Positions 49,120-56,619 of a stretch of DNA of 64,000 nt are shown here, piece after piece (within the stretch, counting starts at the first letter, position 1; the number at the start of each line of letters is the position of its first letter). Below the pieces are notes generated by a model. That model ran no database searches and was not told the origin of the DNA. It was given only the letters and a program-made list of their open reading frames with translations. This stretch comes from Atopobiaceae bacterium. Its GTDB lineage: Bacteria; Actinomycetota; Coriobacteriia; Coriobacteriales; Atopobiaceae. The translations under genes and the position numbers were made by a program. Location of the stretch: assembly GCA_022655215.1 (NCBI GenBank), contig JALCUE010000001.1, forward strand, positions 496,001 through 560,000. Direction: 5' to 3'.

Positions 49120-51438
49120 TTGCTGAACAGCGATATCAATGTCGATCTCCACATTCATTCTCGGGCCAGCTCATATAAAGAGCCTGCCGGGCTTCTTGAA
49201 TCTTGCGGAGAAGAGAACGTAGATGTTCTTCTTGGCAGGTTAAATGATTGCGAGATAAATGTATTCTCGATTACCGATCACAACAGGTTCGACGCCAGCT
49301 TGTACAGAACCTTCCGGGGAGCAATCAACGAGGGAAAATATGCAAACGTCAAGTGCATCATGCCTGGCGTTGAGTTTAACGTCGCTTTCGACGATAGGCA
49401 TCCCGATTGCCACGTCATCGCAATCTTTGACACAAAGGATAGCGATGGGAATCTGGACGCAATCGCAACAGCAATAGGCTCTCGCTTGCTGGGGAAGAAG
49501 GATGTCTATCCGATTGCCGAGTTCGAGCAGCTTCTGAGGGAAATTGGCCTAGCCACTATCCTGATCGCTCACCAACAGCAGGGGCTACTAAACGATGGGA
49601 CCAAACCGAGGTCCCTCTCGTCATCAACAGAGGATGCTATCTCGTTCATCAAATACGGCTACATTGACAGTCTCGAATACAACAAGCCGAGAGTTCAAGG
49701 GATCCTACTATCGGAAATGAAAGATCTCGGTCTAAAGGGCTCTACGATTGCAGGGAGCGACTGCCATGACTGGGCTGCTTATCCAGCTCGAAAGAGCGGA
49801 GAGGAGCCTCGGGCCGATTACAAATCCAGAATAAGAGCGCTGCCCACTTTCAAGGGATTGGCTCTTTCTCTATCCTCCCCCGAGACTCGATTCGATCAGC
49901 CTCCGATTCGTTGCCGCGACTGTTTTGTACGCACGCTTACGGTGGGCAATCAAGTAGTGGAATTTAGTCCTGGAGTTAATGCTGTCATTGGCGAGAACGG
50001 GGTTGGAAAGTCTTCTCTTCTGGAATTGCTGACTTCAGAAAAACCAGTCAAACACGTTGGGGATATCCAGAAGAAGAACGGCATCTTCTTCGATAAAAAG
50101 CTGCAAGGCGAGCGCGTCGAATATATCAAACAAGGGGGACTCCAGAGCAAGCATGAGAACCGGGAAAAGAAGGACGGTGGAATATTCGCCAGCTCGTTCT
50201 TTCCTGACGTCGACAACTCAGCATTTGAAGCAGCCGTTAGGGCCTACACCAACGAGATGATCAGAAGAGTCGAGAAGAATATAAAATACAAGCTCGACAA
50301 AGAGAAACTCAAGGAAGTATCAGTCCGTCTGAACGTAGACCTCGAAGGGGATACCTACTATTTCCAAATCTCGGTGCCAGAAGACTTTACTGAGATTGAT
50401 AACCCTCACTCTGAGCACGAGCGGTCATTAAAGCTCATTTCCGATACTCTCGCTGGGGAACTCGCATCTCAATACTATGCAGCCAATCAAGCCGAGAGCG
50501 AGGCGCTTCTTGAAGCGAAAGACCTCATTGATCGCGTGTTGCACGAAGTCCGCGAGAAAAGCACTGAAGTGGAGCTAGAACGTAAGATTAAGAACGGCAT
50601 TTCCGCGGCAGCCCAAAATTACAAGACCAACCTATTTGGAACCCAGACTGCCGCAGACCAGGAAAAAAACTCCTATCGAGACGCGAAAAACTCCGTCATT
50701 TCCTCAATAGGTGCTGTGGTTGGTGACGTTTGCGAGGGGGCCCGTCAAGGAGATATCCCCTGCATCCATCTTCCCGATGAATGCGGCGCTCGGGAAACTT
50801 TGAAGAAGGGCTTCAGGTTCTTGACGAAGACGGTCTACGCGGATGACCCGTCAGTCGAGAATTCCCTCCTCGATTCAGTCATGACCACGGGGTTCAAGAC
50901 GCCTGCGGAATTACTTTTGATAGACACCGCCGCGGATGCGGAAAAGGCAATCAAGTCGCACAAGGCTGGCTCATGGCGGGATCGCTGGCTGGAGTGCATG
51001 GAAGACTTCATCGTGGCGCAGGAACGTACCACAAGGACGATATCCGTTAATCGTAATCAGCATGTCGGATCGACGCTGGGAGAGATGTCCCTGGCTTACT
51101 TTCAGTATCGCGCCGGATCAAACGCGGACATTGATGTCCTGATTGCCGACCAGCCTGAAGACAACATATCGAACCAGAGGATCCACAGCTATCTGATTGA
51201 TTTCTTCAATCAGATGAGGGGAAAGAAGCAAATCATCTTTGTCACCCATAACCCGCTGCTCGTTGTGAACCAGGACGTCGATAACGTCATCGTTCTCGAA
51301 GAGGGTCCGGGGGAAACCATCGAGGTGAATTCTGGGTGTCTAGAGTCTGGGGACATTCTCGATAAGGTTGCCGAAATCATGGATGGCGGCCGGGAAGCGG
51401 TGGAAAGGCGGTTGAGGGCATATGGAAAGGTTGATTAA
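49120..51438 (+). CDS. PHP-domain plus SMC-like ATPase protein, probable defence effector
   Basis: 772 residues from TTG 49120, where GAGGTGG lies 8 nt upstream (a GTG at 49108 overlaps that site). Residues 1-230 are a PHP phosphoesterase domain: DLHIHSRASS, SITDHNRF, MPGVEFN, ILIAHQQQ and AGSDCHDW supply the metal ligands. From about 280 it is an ABC/SMC-type ATPase: GENGVGKSSLLELL (about 291), a coiled-coil middle, LGEMSLAYFQYR, LIADQPEDNIS (Walker B) and FVTHNPLLVV. The same architecture occurs in TrlF-like ATPases and some retron-linked effectors. The DNA is AT-richer than its surroundings. A 110-residue partner overlaps its 3' end. Confidence 0.8.
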   Translation: MLNSDINVDLHIHSRASSYKEPAGLLESCGEENVDVLLGRLNDCEINVFSITDHNRFDASLYRTFRGAINEGKYANVKCIMPGVEFNVAFDDRHPDCHVIAIFDTKDSDGNLDAIATAIGSRLLGKKDVYPIAEFEQLLREIGLATILIAHQQQGLLNDGTKPRSLSSSTEDAISFIKYGYIDSLEYNKPRVQGILLSEMKDLGLKGSTIAGSDCHDWAAYPARKSGEEPRADYKSRIRALPTFKGLALSLSSPETRFDQPPIRCRDCFVRTLTVGNQVVEFSPGVNAVIGENGVGKSSLLELLTSEKPVKHVGDIQKKNGIFFDKKLQGERVEYIKQGGLQSKHENREKKDGGIFASSFFPDVDNSAFEAAVRAYTNEMIRRVEKNIKYKLDKEKLKEVSVRLNVDLEGDTYYFQISVPEDFTEIDNPHSEHERSLKLISDTLAGELASQYYAANQAESEALLEAKDLIDRVLHEVREKSTEVELERKIKNGISAAAQNYKTNLFGTQTAADQEKNSYRDAKNSVISSIGAVVGDVCEGARQGDIPCIHLPDECGARETLKKGFRFLTKTVYADDPSVENSLLDSVMTTGFKTPAELLLIDTAADAEKAIKSHKAGSWRDRWLECMEDFIVAQERTTRTISVNRNQHVGSTLGEMSLAYFQYRAGSNADIDVLIADQPEDNISNQRIHSYLIDFFNQMRGKKQIIFVTHNPLLVVNQDVDNVIVLEEGPGETIEVNSGCLESGDILDKVAEIMDGGREAVERRLRAYGKVD

Positions 51439-51754
51439 GGTTTTCGGGGATGCCGATGGCAATCTCAATGTGTCAGTGGACAACGGCGATCCTGTCACAA
51501 TGGCAAAGAATGAAGACATTCAAGCCGACAAGGTCTACCAGTCGCTTCGATATCGAGCAGGGGATAGTTACTCACTTGAGAAGGGTGATAGAGGGGCCAT
51601 TGACGAGAGGCCTTTCAATCTGTTCTTCTCCTTCTTTGAAGCGGTGGTGGAAGAAGTGAATGAGCATTCCTCTGATCGGACTTCCCCTCTGAGAATTGAT
51701 GAAGAAGCCCAGTGCCTTGATCAGCCTTTTGAGGATGACGCCATTCCGTTCTAG
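51422..51754 (+). CDS. Small partner of the PHP-ATPase (110 aa)
   Basis: It starts at ATG 51422 inside the end of the PHP-ATPase gene (17-nt overlap), so translation is coupled. The product is acidic and soluble: MERLIKVFGDADGNLNVSVD near the start, a helical FNLFFSFFEAVVEEVNEH in the middle, and the tail QPFEDDAIPF. No family is recognised. The tight overlap and shared base composition say it works with the ATPase, for example as a regulator or sensor; this is inference. Confidence 0.65.
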   Translation: MERLIKVFGDADGNLNVSVDNGDPVTMAKNEDIQADKVYQSLRYRAGDSYSLEKGDRGAIDERPFNLFFSFFEAVVEEVNEHSSDRTSPLRIDEEAQCLDQPFEDDAIPF

Positions 51755-51774
51755 CCTTTGAACGCCAATTAGAT

Positions 51775-53004
51775 CTAGACCACCCTGAGCAGCGGCCTGC
51801 GCAGCCCCTCATCCTCCGTCGCCGGCCTCTCCGCCATCGCCTCCGCCACGACCCTGCCCGCGGCGAGCCTCGCGTCGGGGTCGGCGCTCGCGTAGACGTT
51901 GAGCGTCATCGCGGCGTTGGCATGTCCCATGAGCGAGCTCACGGTCTTGACGTCGGTGCCCTTGGCCACGAGGTAGGTGGCGAACGTGTGGCGAAGGTCG
52001 TGCAGGCCCACGCGCTTCCCCGTCGTGCCCCTGAGGTCGAGCGCCTTCGAGAGGGCGCCGAACTCCTTGGTGAGCCTCGTCGGGTTGTAGAATGCTCCGC
52101 GGTCGTCCCCCAGGGCGTAGAGGTCGGGGGAGAAGTCCGCGTCCCGCGCGGCGCACGCCCGGCGGACGTCGGAGAGCCTGCGGGAGAGCCTCCTCGCCAG
52201 GTCGGGCTCCAGGGGCACGTCCCTCCTGCTCTTGGGCGTCTTCGGGCCCTTGAGGTAGGTCTTGCCCCCGACCTGGGTGATCGCCTGCCTCACCATGACC
52301 ACGCCGCGGCCTAGGTCGACGTCGCGCCACCGGAGCCCGCATATCTCCTCGCGCCTGAGCCCCGCCGAGAGCCCCAGCCTCACGGCGAGGGTGAGCTCGG
52401 TGTCGGCCGTGGCGTCGAGGGCGGCCAGGAGCCTCATCCTCGTCGCGTCGTCGAGTGCGTTGGGCTCGCGGTAGACACGCTTGGGCGGCTTCACCTGCCG
52501 GGTGAAGGGGGTCCTCGAGACGACGCCCATGTCCACCGCGTAGGCCATCGCCTGCTTGAGGAACCGGTGGGCGCGCGCCACCGTGTTGGGGCAGAGGCCG
52601 TCTGAGAGCAGGCCCTCCTGCATCGCGAGCACGTCCTGCGGGGTCAGCTCGTCGACCCGCTTCAGCGAGAGGTAGCGGCATATGTGCGCCGCCGCGTGGC
52701 GGTAGTTCGTCGCCGTGGTGGGCTCGATGCCGCCGCCTGCCTCCGAGCCCCTGACGTAGGCCTCGAGGAACGCGGGCAGCAGGAGCGGTCCGCCGTCCTC
52801 GCCGACGGGCACGGCGAGCCTCGCCGCCGCGAGCCTCTCGAGCTCTGCTCGGACCCTCTCGCCCTCGGCCCTGGCCGCCCTCTTGGAGCTCGCCTCGAAG
52901 TTCCTCGAGTCCCTCCTCCACACGCCGTCCTCCTTGTAGCGCAGGCGCGCCTGCCAGCGGCCGCCCCCGAGGTCCACGATCGTCATGCTGCTGTACTTGT
53001 CCAT
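51775..53004 (-). CDS. int: Tyrosine integrase of the ICE
   Basis: 409 residues with AAGGGA 7 nt before the ATG. An N-terminal arm-binding domain (RWQARLRYKEDGVWRRDSRNFEASSKRAAR) and a core-binding SAM-like domain (FLEAYVRGSE...TNYRHAAAHICRYL) precede the catalytic domain. Catalytic residues are Arg in LRREEICGLRW (about 216), Lys near GPKTPKSRR, HDLRHTFAT (about 335), GHANAAMT, and Tyr in LNVYASAD (about 369). It should recombine the 53-bp core in tRNA-Val. It is transcribed away from attR toward the element. Confidence 0.95.
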   Translation of the reverse strand: MDKYSSMTIVDLGGGRWQARLRYKEDGVWRRDSRNFEASSKRAARAEGERVRAELERLAAARLAVPVGEDGGPLLLPAFLEAYVRGSEAGGGIEPTTATNYRHAAAHICRYLSLKRVDELTPQDVLAMQEGLLSDGLCPNTVARAHRFLKQAMAYAVDMGVVSRTPFTRQVKPPKRVYREPNALDDATRMRLLAALDATADTELTLAVRLGLSAGLRREEICGLRWRDVDLGRGVVMVRQAITQVGGKTYLKGPKTPKSRRDVPLEPDLARRLSRRLSDVRRACAARDADFSPDLYALGDDRGAFYNPTRLTKEFGALSKALDLRGTTGKRVGLHDLRHTFATYLVAKGTDVKTVSSLMGHANAAMTLNVYASADPDARLAAGRVVAEAMAERPATEDEGLRRPLLRVV

Positions 53005-53052
53005 GCCCGGGTCCCTTCCTGCATCGCGGGTCGCGGGTTATCCATGGCCGGA

Positions 53053-53085
53053 GTGACCAAACGAGTGACCAAGGAGTGACCAAAC
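53053..53085 (+). repeat. Arm-type integrase repeats, right end
   Basis: GTGACCAA occurs at 53053, 53065 and 53076 (spacing 12 then 11), matching the left-end triplet almost base for base. It lies between the integrase start and attR, 117 nt from the core. Confidence 0.75.
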
Positions 53086-53201
53086 CCCGCGGGAACCATG
53101 CTACGGACGGAAAGCAGGGAAAGCCAACTTTCGGCCTCGTAGCGGGCGTTTTGCGATGCATGAAAAAAATTGGGACGGGGCGAAAGCGCCAGCAGGGCGC
53201 G

Positions 53202-53254
53202 CTGACACGGAAGAGGTCGCAAGTTCAAATCTTGCAACGCCCACCACAAAAGAC
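53202..53254 (+). repeat. attR: right 53-bp attachment repeat of the ICE
   Basis: Exact copy of 3710-3762, from the anticodon loop of tRNA-Val to past CCA. The upstream tRNA half is absent here (GGGCGC precedes it), so this is a displaced 3' fragment and not a second tRNA gene. Confidence 0.95.
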
Positions 53255-53285
53255 GAGGTCGGAGTTCATGCTCCGGCCTCTTTTC
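53255..53285 (+). terminator. Terminator hairpin next to attR
   Basis: GAGGTCGGAG pairs with CTCCGGCCTC (53255-53264 with 53271-53280, one wobble) and is followed by TTTT. It is probably the original tRNA-Val terminator, displaced by integration. Confidence 0.7.
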
Positions 53286-53287
53286 TA

Positions 53288-53318
53288 TAGGCCGCCAGTA
53301 GGCCGCGAAATAGGCCGC
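53288..53318 (+). repeat. Second repeat triplet outside attR
   Basis: TAGGCCGC occurs at 53288, 53299 and 53311 (spacing 11 then 12), 34 nt from the core. It has the geometry of the GTGACCAA arms but a different sequence. It may be the arm site of another element that used the same tRNA. Nothing else is seen in 53319-53478. Confidence 0.5.
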
Positions 53319-53478
53319 CAACTTCGGGCGGGTCTGCTTGCGAATCGGGTGAACGGTAGGTCCGTGCGCGCTCGAGGAGGCTCCTCCCCATGGCCATCAG
53401 AGGGCAAGAACCGACAAAGGAGAGAGCAAGGGCGAGTGGGTGGAAGAGTCTTCCGTCGGGGGAGAGGTGGATGATCAG

Positions 53479-53937
53479 ATGAATCAGAATAACAAGCTGA
53501 CCGGACTCCAAGATCTTGCTGACGGTGTCCCGGGCTCTTACGACGGGCTGGTTCTCTTCTCAAGACATGATGATGTCCAAACGATCTGATCCGGAATGTT
53601 TCGTGGTGCGTGGCAACTCATCAGGTTCGATGACGAGGATGGTGATCGTATGGCCGAGGTCGTGGGAATCGCCGTGTTTCGGGATCTCAGGATACTGTTC
53701 CTCGACGATGAGATCCCAGAGAGCGACTTCGTGAGTGTCTCGGGGAACATCCTCAAGGCGACATGGGGACATCTCTTCCTGGACTGCGGGGACCATTGCA
53801 GGGACGCGGCTCTTGTCGCCATCCCGCTCGATGAGTCCGTCTCCGACGATTTCTTCATCGGTGGGGAAGTCGTCCCAGTGTGTGAGGCGGACATCTGCGA
53901 GGGCGCTACTCCGTGCAACCCCTTGCATAACGATTGA
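53479..53937 (+). pseudogene. Hypothetical gene interrupted by an in-frame TGA
   Basis: GGAGAGGTGG precedes ATG 53479. The frame runs 36 codons (MNQNNKLTGLQDLADGVPGS onward) to TGA at 53587-53589 and then continues in the same frame for another 116 codons to 53937, with an ATG 6 nt past the stop at 53596 and no good ribosome site. The joined product would be about 152 residues, soluble and acidic (IRFDDEDGDRMAEVVGIAVF, ILFLDDEIPESDF). Arg or Trp to stop by one base change explains it. Reinitiation at 53596 or 53653 could still give a shorter protein. No family is recognised. Confidence 0.5.
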
Positions 53938-54022
53938 AGATAAGTAGTCAAAATAAAAAAGGCCCGATCCCAAGGTCGAACCGCCCATTCGCAGATAGAT
54001 GGGACATTTCACGGAAGTGTAT

Positions 54023-54051
54023 TTGAACTGAGCGTCATATGAGGGTAAAAC
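54023..54051 (+). promoter_or_regulatory. Possible promoter of the surface-fibre operon
   Basis: TTGAAC and TAAAAC are 17 nt apart in the AT-richer 220-bp gap before the operon. There is no other clear gene in 53938-54163. Confidence 0.35.
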
Positions 54052-54163
54052 ATAAAGCAGGCTGAAGTGAAACGTGTTATCTAGCTTTAGAGCTTCGATT
54101 CGTGTTTTGTCGTCAAGATGTGCTTTTCAGCGTGCGGTCCGCCGTCTTACGGAAAGGAACCTA

Positions 54164-54214
54164 ATGGCCGGGTCACTCTACTGCCACGGCGTGTGCTTGG
54201 CTTGTCAGGCCTGA
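54164..54214 (+). CDS. 16-residue leader ORF before the fibre operon
   Basis: GGAAAGGAA lies 5 nt before an ATG, giving MAGSLYCHGVCLACQA and then TGA, which ends 3 nt before the next gene's ATG. The next gene has only a weak ribosome site of its own, so its translation may be coupled to this peptide. Three of the 16 residues are cysteine. It could be a control leader or simply a coupling device. Confidence 0.45.
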   Translation: MAGSLYCHGVCLACQA

Positions 54215-54217
54215 GCC

Positions 54218-54889
54218 ATGACTGACTCTCCACGCCTGAAACCCAGGAACAGAGTGGTCCTACTCGCTTTGAGCGTCTTGGCGCTCGTCGTGGGCGTCTT
54301 CGTTGCGAGCGGTTCGGCCTTGGCTACGCTCGATGCGCTCACTGAATCGAAGTCGAACGAGATGACGGTTGCTGACGTTCAGGTGTCGATAGTCGAGAAC
54401 GGTTCGGTCGTGGAGGGCACCAACACGGTCAGTCTTGGCGACTCGGCAAAAACCATCAAGCTCGAGGTTCCCTCGGGCCATCCTGCGGCAGTCGTACGCT
54501 GCAAGTTCGCGCCGCCCACGGTCTCATCCGTCGAAAAGGATGCCCAAGGTAACGACACGGTTGTCGCGCAGGCCTACAACCAGGGGTCCTCCGCGACCTC
54601 CGCTCCGAATGCTGACGGGGTTGTCGTCTCGGGTGATTTCGTGCTGCATCTCTCATCAAGCTGGCAGGATGGCTGGTTCTACCACGATGGCTGGTTCTAT
54701 GCGAAGAAGGTCGTCCAGCCAGGACAGTCGACGCCCGTGCTCCTGGAGGGCGTCACGTGCTCCGGCGACGCATCTCCTGACGGAACCATCCAGGTCGACG
54801 TGACGGCCGATGCGATCCAGGAGACCCCGGCCGATGCACCGTCGGCATGGGGGCTGAAGGTCCAGGGGGAGGATGTGAGTCTGCAGTGA
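54218..54889 (+). CDS. Exported SipW/TasA-operon-type protein (223 aa)
   Basis: A basic N-terminus and one hydrophobic helix (VVLLALSVLALVVGVFVASGSALATLDALT) form the long signal typical of SipW-processed proteins, with the ALAT-x-x-ALT region resembling the LAY(L/F)(T/S) cleavage neighbourhood of TasA/CalY. The mature part is beta-rich (VQVSIVENGSVVEGTNTVSLGD, VLLEGVTCSGDASPDGTIQVDVTADAIQ) with an aromatic SSWQDGWFYHDGWFY patch. It has no anchor. It is the first gene of a four-gene run and is likely a minor fibre or assembly component. Confidence 0.6.
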   Translation: MTDSPRLKPRNRVVLLALSVLALVVGVFVASGSALATLDALTESKSNEMTVADVQVSIVENGSVVEGTNTVSLGDSAKTIKLEVPSGHPAAVVRCKFAPPTVSSVEKDAQGNDTVVAQAYNQGSSATSAPNADGVVVSGDFVLHLSSSWQDGWFYHDGWFYAKKVVQPGQSTPVLLEGVTCSGDASPDGTIQVDVTADAIQETPADAPSAWGLKVQGEDVSLQ

Positions 54890-55003
54890 GACGTCGGCGA
54901 AGGCCGTCCCATTCCTATGGATCATGAGTGAGGGTCTATGACGGGTGCCATTCCGTCTTCGATATGGATTTGCAAAGACAGGTGCTTTCGAGAGAAGGGA
55001 ACC

Positions 55004-55774
55004 ATGATGTCAGAATTTGAAAATGCTCAGGACGGACGGAAGAAGCGCTCGATCGTGCTCCTTCTTCTCATCGCGGCCCTCATCGTCGTTCTCTCGGTAG
55101 GCGGAACGCTGGCCTACCTGACGACGAAGACCAATACGAAGAGCAACATGTTCATCTCGACCTCGACGATCACCGCGCAGCTCACGGAGACGGCGTGGGA
55201 CGGAGGCGGCTCCACGACGGCCCAGAACATGCTTCCAAGCGTAAGCGCGGCGAAGAACCCGGTCATCCAGAACACGAACGCCACCGGTGGTGAGGGCGAA
55301 TACGTCGCGGCGCGCCTGACCTTCCAGAAGGCCACGGCTGTCGCGAAGGATGGAACCGTCACCTGGGCTGACATGAGCCAGGACGAGGTCAACAACCTGA
55401 TGGTCGGTGTGGCCATCTATGGAGACGGTGACCTTCCGACCACGGGCGGTATCTCGGTTGATTCCGGTTGGGTGAAGGAGAACGGCACCGCACCGCTCGC
55501 GCCTAAGACCGTCTATTACTACAACTCCAAGCTTGACGCCCAGTCTTCCACCTCGGCCCTGTTCAGCAAGGTCGGACTCCTCGCGGCTGACGGCAACGGT
55601 GCTTGGTCTACGGGAGATACGGTCAGTGCCTCCAACTTCCTCACATGGCTCAACTCGACCTGCGAGGCCGGCAAGTTCCAGATCGTGGTCGATGGCTGCG
55701 CCGTCCAGTCGACCGGTATAGCGAACGCCGCCGCTGCGACGCCGCAGTTCGATAGCCTGCTCCCCGTGGCCTAG
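55004..55774 (+). CDS. TasA/CalY-like fibre subunit with SipW-type signal peptide (256 aa)
   Basis: Start ATG 55004 follows GAAGGGA; the frame before it has no ribosome site. RKKRSIVLLLLIAALIVVLSVGGTLAYLTTKTNTKSNMF is the hallmark signal and early mature region of TasA/camelysin proteins (quoted in parts: GGTLAYLT, then NMF). Domain features follow: ITAQLTETAWDG, MLPSVSAAKNPVIQNTNATGGEGEYVAARLTF, and a beta-rich end. Such proteins polymerise into surface fibres by donor-strand exchange. A strong hairpin after the gene suggests higher expression than the genes downstream. Confidence 0.75.
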   Translation: MMSEFENAQDGRKKRSIVLLLLIAALIVVLSVGGTLAYLTTKTNTKSNMFISTSTITAQLTETAWDGGGSTTAQNMLPSVSAAKNPVIQNTNATGGEGEYVAARLTFQKATAVAKDGTVTWADMSQDEVNNLMVGVAIYGDGDLPTTGGISVDSGWVKENGTAPLAPKTVYYYNSKLDAQSSTSALFSKVGLLAADGNGAWSTGDTVSASNFLTWLNSTCEAGKFQIVVDGCAVQSTGIANAAAATPQFDSLLPVA

Positions 55775-55783
55775 CGAGGGTAT

Positions 55784-55812
55784 GTGGTCCGGTCCTTCAA
55801 GGGCCGGACCAC
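55784..55812 (+). terminator. Hairpin between the fibre-subunit gene and downstream genes
   Basis: GTGGTCCGG (55784-55792) pairs with CCGGACCAC (55804-55812), and inner wobble pairs extend the stem. No T run follows, so it is more likely a partial terminator or a 3'-end stabiliser than a full stop. Confidence 0.5.
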
Positions 55813-55854
55813 GTGATTCGATCGGAACACTGAACGGGGTCGGAGGTGACGTTC

Positions 55855-56619
55855 TTGAACCGGAAGAGACGTGTCGACAGAAGAGCCCTGATCATCATGC
55901 TTCTGCTTCTGATGCTCGTGGTCGTTCTGGGGCTTGGTACGACCTTGGCCTACTTTTCCGCGAAGAACGACGCCTCGACCTCGTTTAGGATGAGGTCCGT
56001 CAGCTTGGATCTAAGCGAGCCGGGCTGGTGCCACCCAGGAGGGGCGACCGTGGTGCCCGACACGGTCATGGTCAAGGACCCCACGATCAAGGCCACCGGT
56101 GACGATTGCTATCTGAGGGTGCGCCTGCTCGTCATTGACGTTGACACCGGAGAGCGTGTGACGGACGGGCACCGTCTCGATGCCATCCTGGGCACGCTAT
56201 GGTTCGACTCGTCGTACGGCAACTCCGGCGAACCGACACTCAGCGAGGACGGTCATTACACGACCGCGGACCTCCTCTCCCTCGAGCGCGCCGGAAGGGT
56301 GGTCTCGCTCCTGGACGTCGTGTCAGGCAATGATGCCAGCCAGGTCGACCCATTCACCTCCGTCGAGCTCGTCGACGCGCCTGCGGGTCTCTACACGTTC
56401 GAGTATCGCGGCATCCTCGCCCATGGAGACGATTCGGTCCGGCTGTTCACCCACGTCGTGATTCCGTCGGACATGGATGTCGAGGGACTTGGAGACTACT
56501 CCGTCAGAATCTGGGCCGAGGGCATCCAGTCGGACGGGTTCGATGGGCAAGATGCCGCCATGAAGGCTCTCGAGGATGCCTACCCTTCCGCTGACGACGA
56601 GTGCGGTGAGACGGCATGA
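55855..56619 (+). CDS. TasA-like fibre protein with SipW-type signal peptide (254 aa)
   Basis: Start taken as TTG 55855 because a perfect GGAGGTGA lies 5 nt upstream; a GTG at 55846 is inside that site. RRALIIMLLLLMLVVVLGLG and TTLAYFSAKNDASTSF form the SipW-type signal. The mature part (VPDTVMVKDPTIKATGDDCYLRVRLLVID) shares the K(D/N)PxI pattern with the preceding subunit, so the two are paralogues. The end is acidic. The ATG of the next gene overlaps its stop. Probable minor fibre subunit. Confidence 0.75.
   Translation: MNRKRRVDRRALIIMLLLLMLVVVLGLGTTLAYFSAKNDASTSFRMRSVSLDLSEPGWCHPGGATVVPDTVMVKDPTIKATGDDCYLRVRLLVIDVDTGERVTDGHRLDAILGTLWFDSSYGNSGEPTLSEDGHYTTADLLSLERAGRVVSLLDVVSGNDASQVDPFTSVELVDAPAGLYTFEYRGILAHGDDSVRLFTHVVIPSDMDVEGLGDYSVRIWAEGIQSDGFDGQDAAMKALEDAYPSADDECGETA

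Noticed and set aside
53202-53254. A second tRNA-Val gene at the right end
   Set aside because: Only the 3' part from the anticodon loop is present; the acceptor 5' strand and D arm are missing. It is the attR copy.
3763-53254. A prophage
   Set aside because: There are no capsid, portal, terminase or tail genes. The relaxase, coupling protein and VirB-type genes show a conjugative element. The tail-type lysozyme domain is normal in conjugation hydrolases.
53587-53589. Selenocysteine at the in-frame TGA
   Set aside because: No SECIS-like hairpin follows and the surrounding residues resemble no selenoprotein. A nonsense change is simpler.
53560-54012. A 150-codon minus-strand frame right of attR
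   Set aside because: The plus-strand frame has a better ribosome site and a more protein-like composition. The minus frame has no ribosome site.
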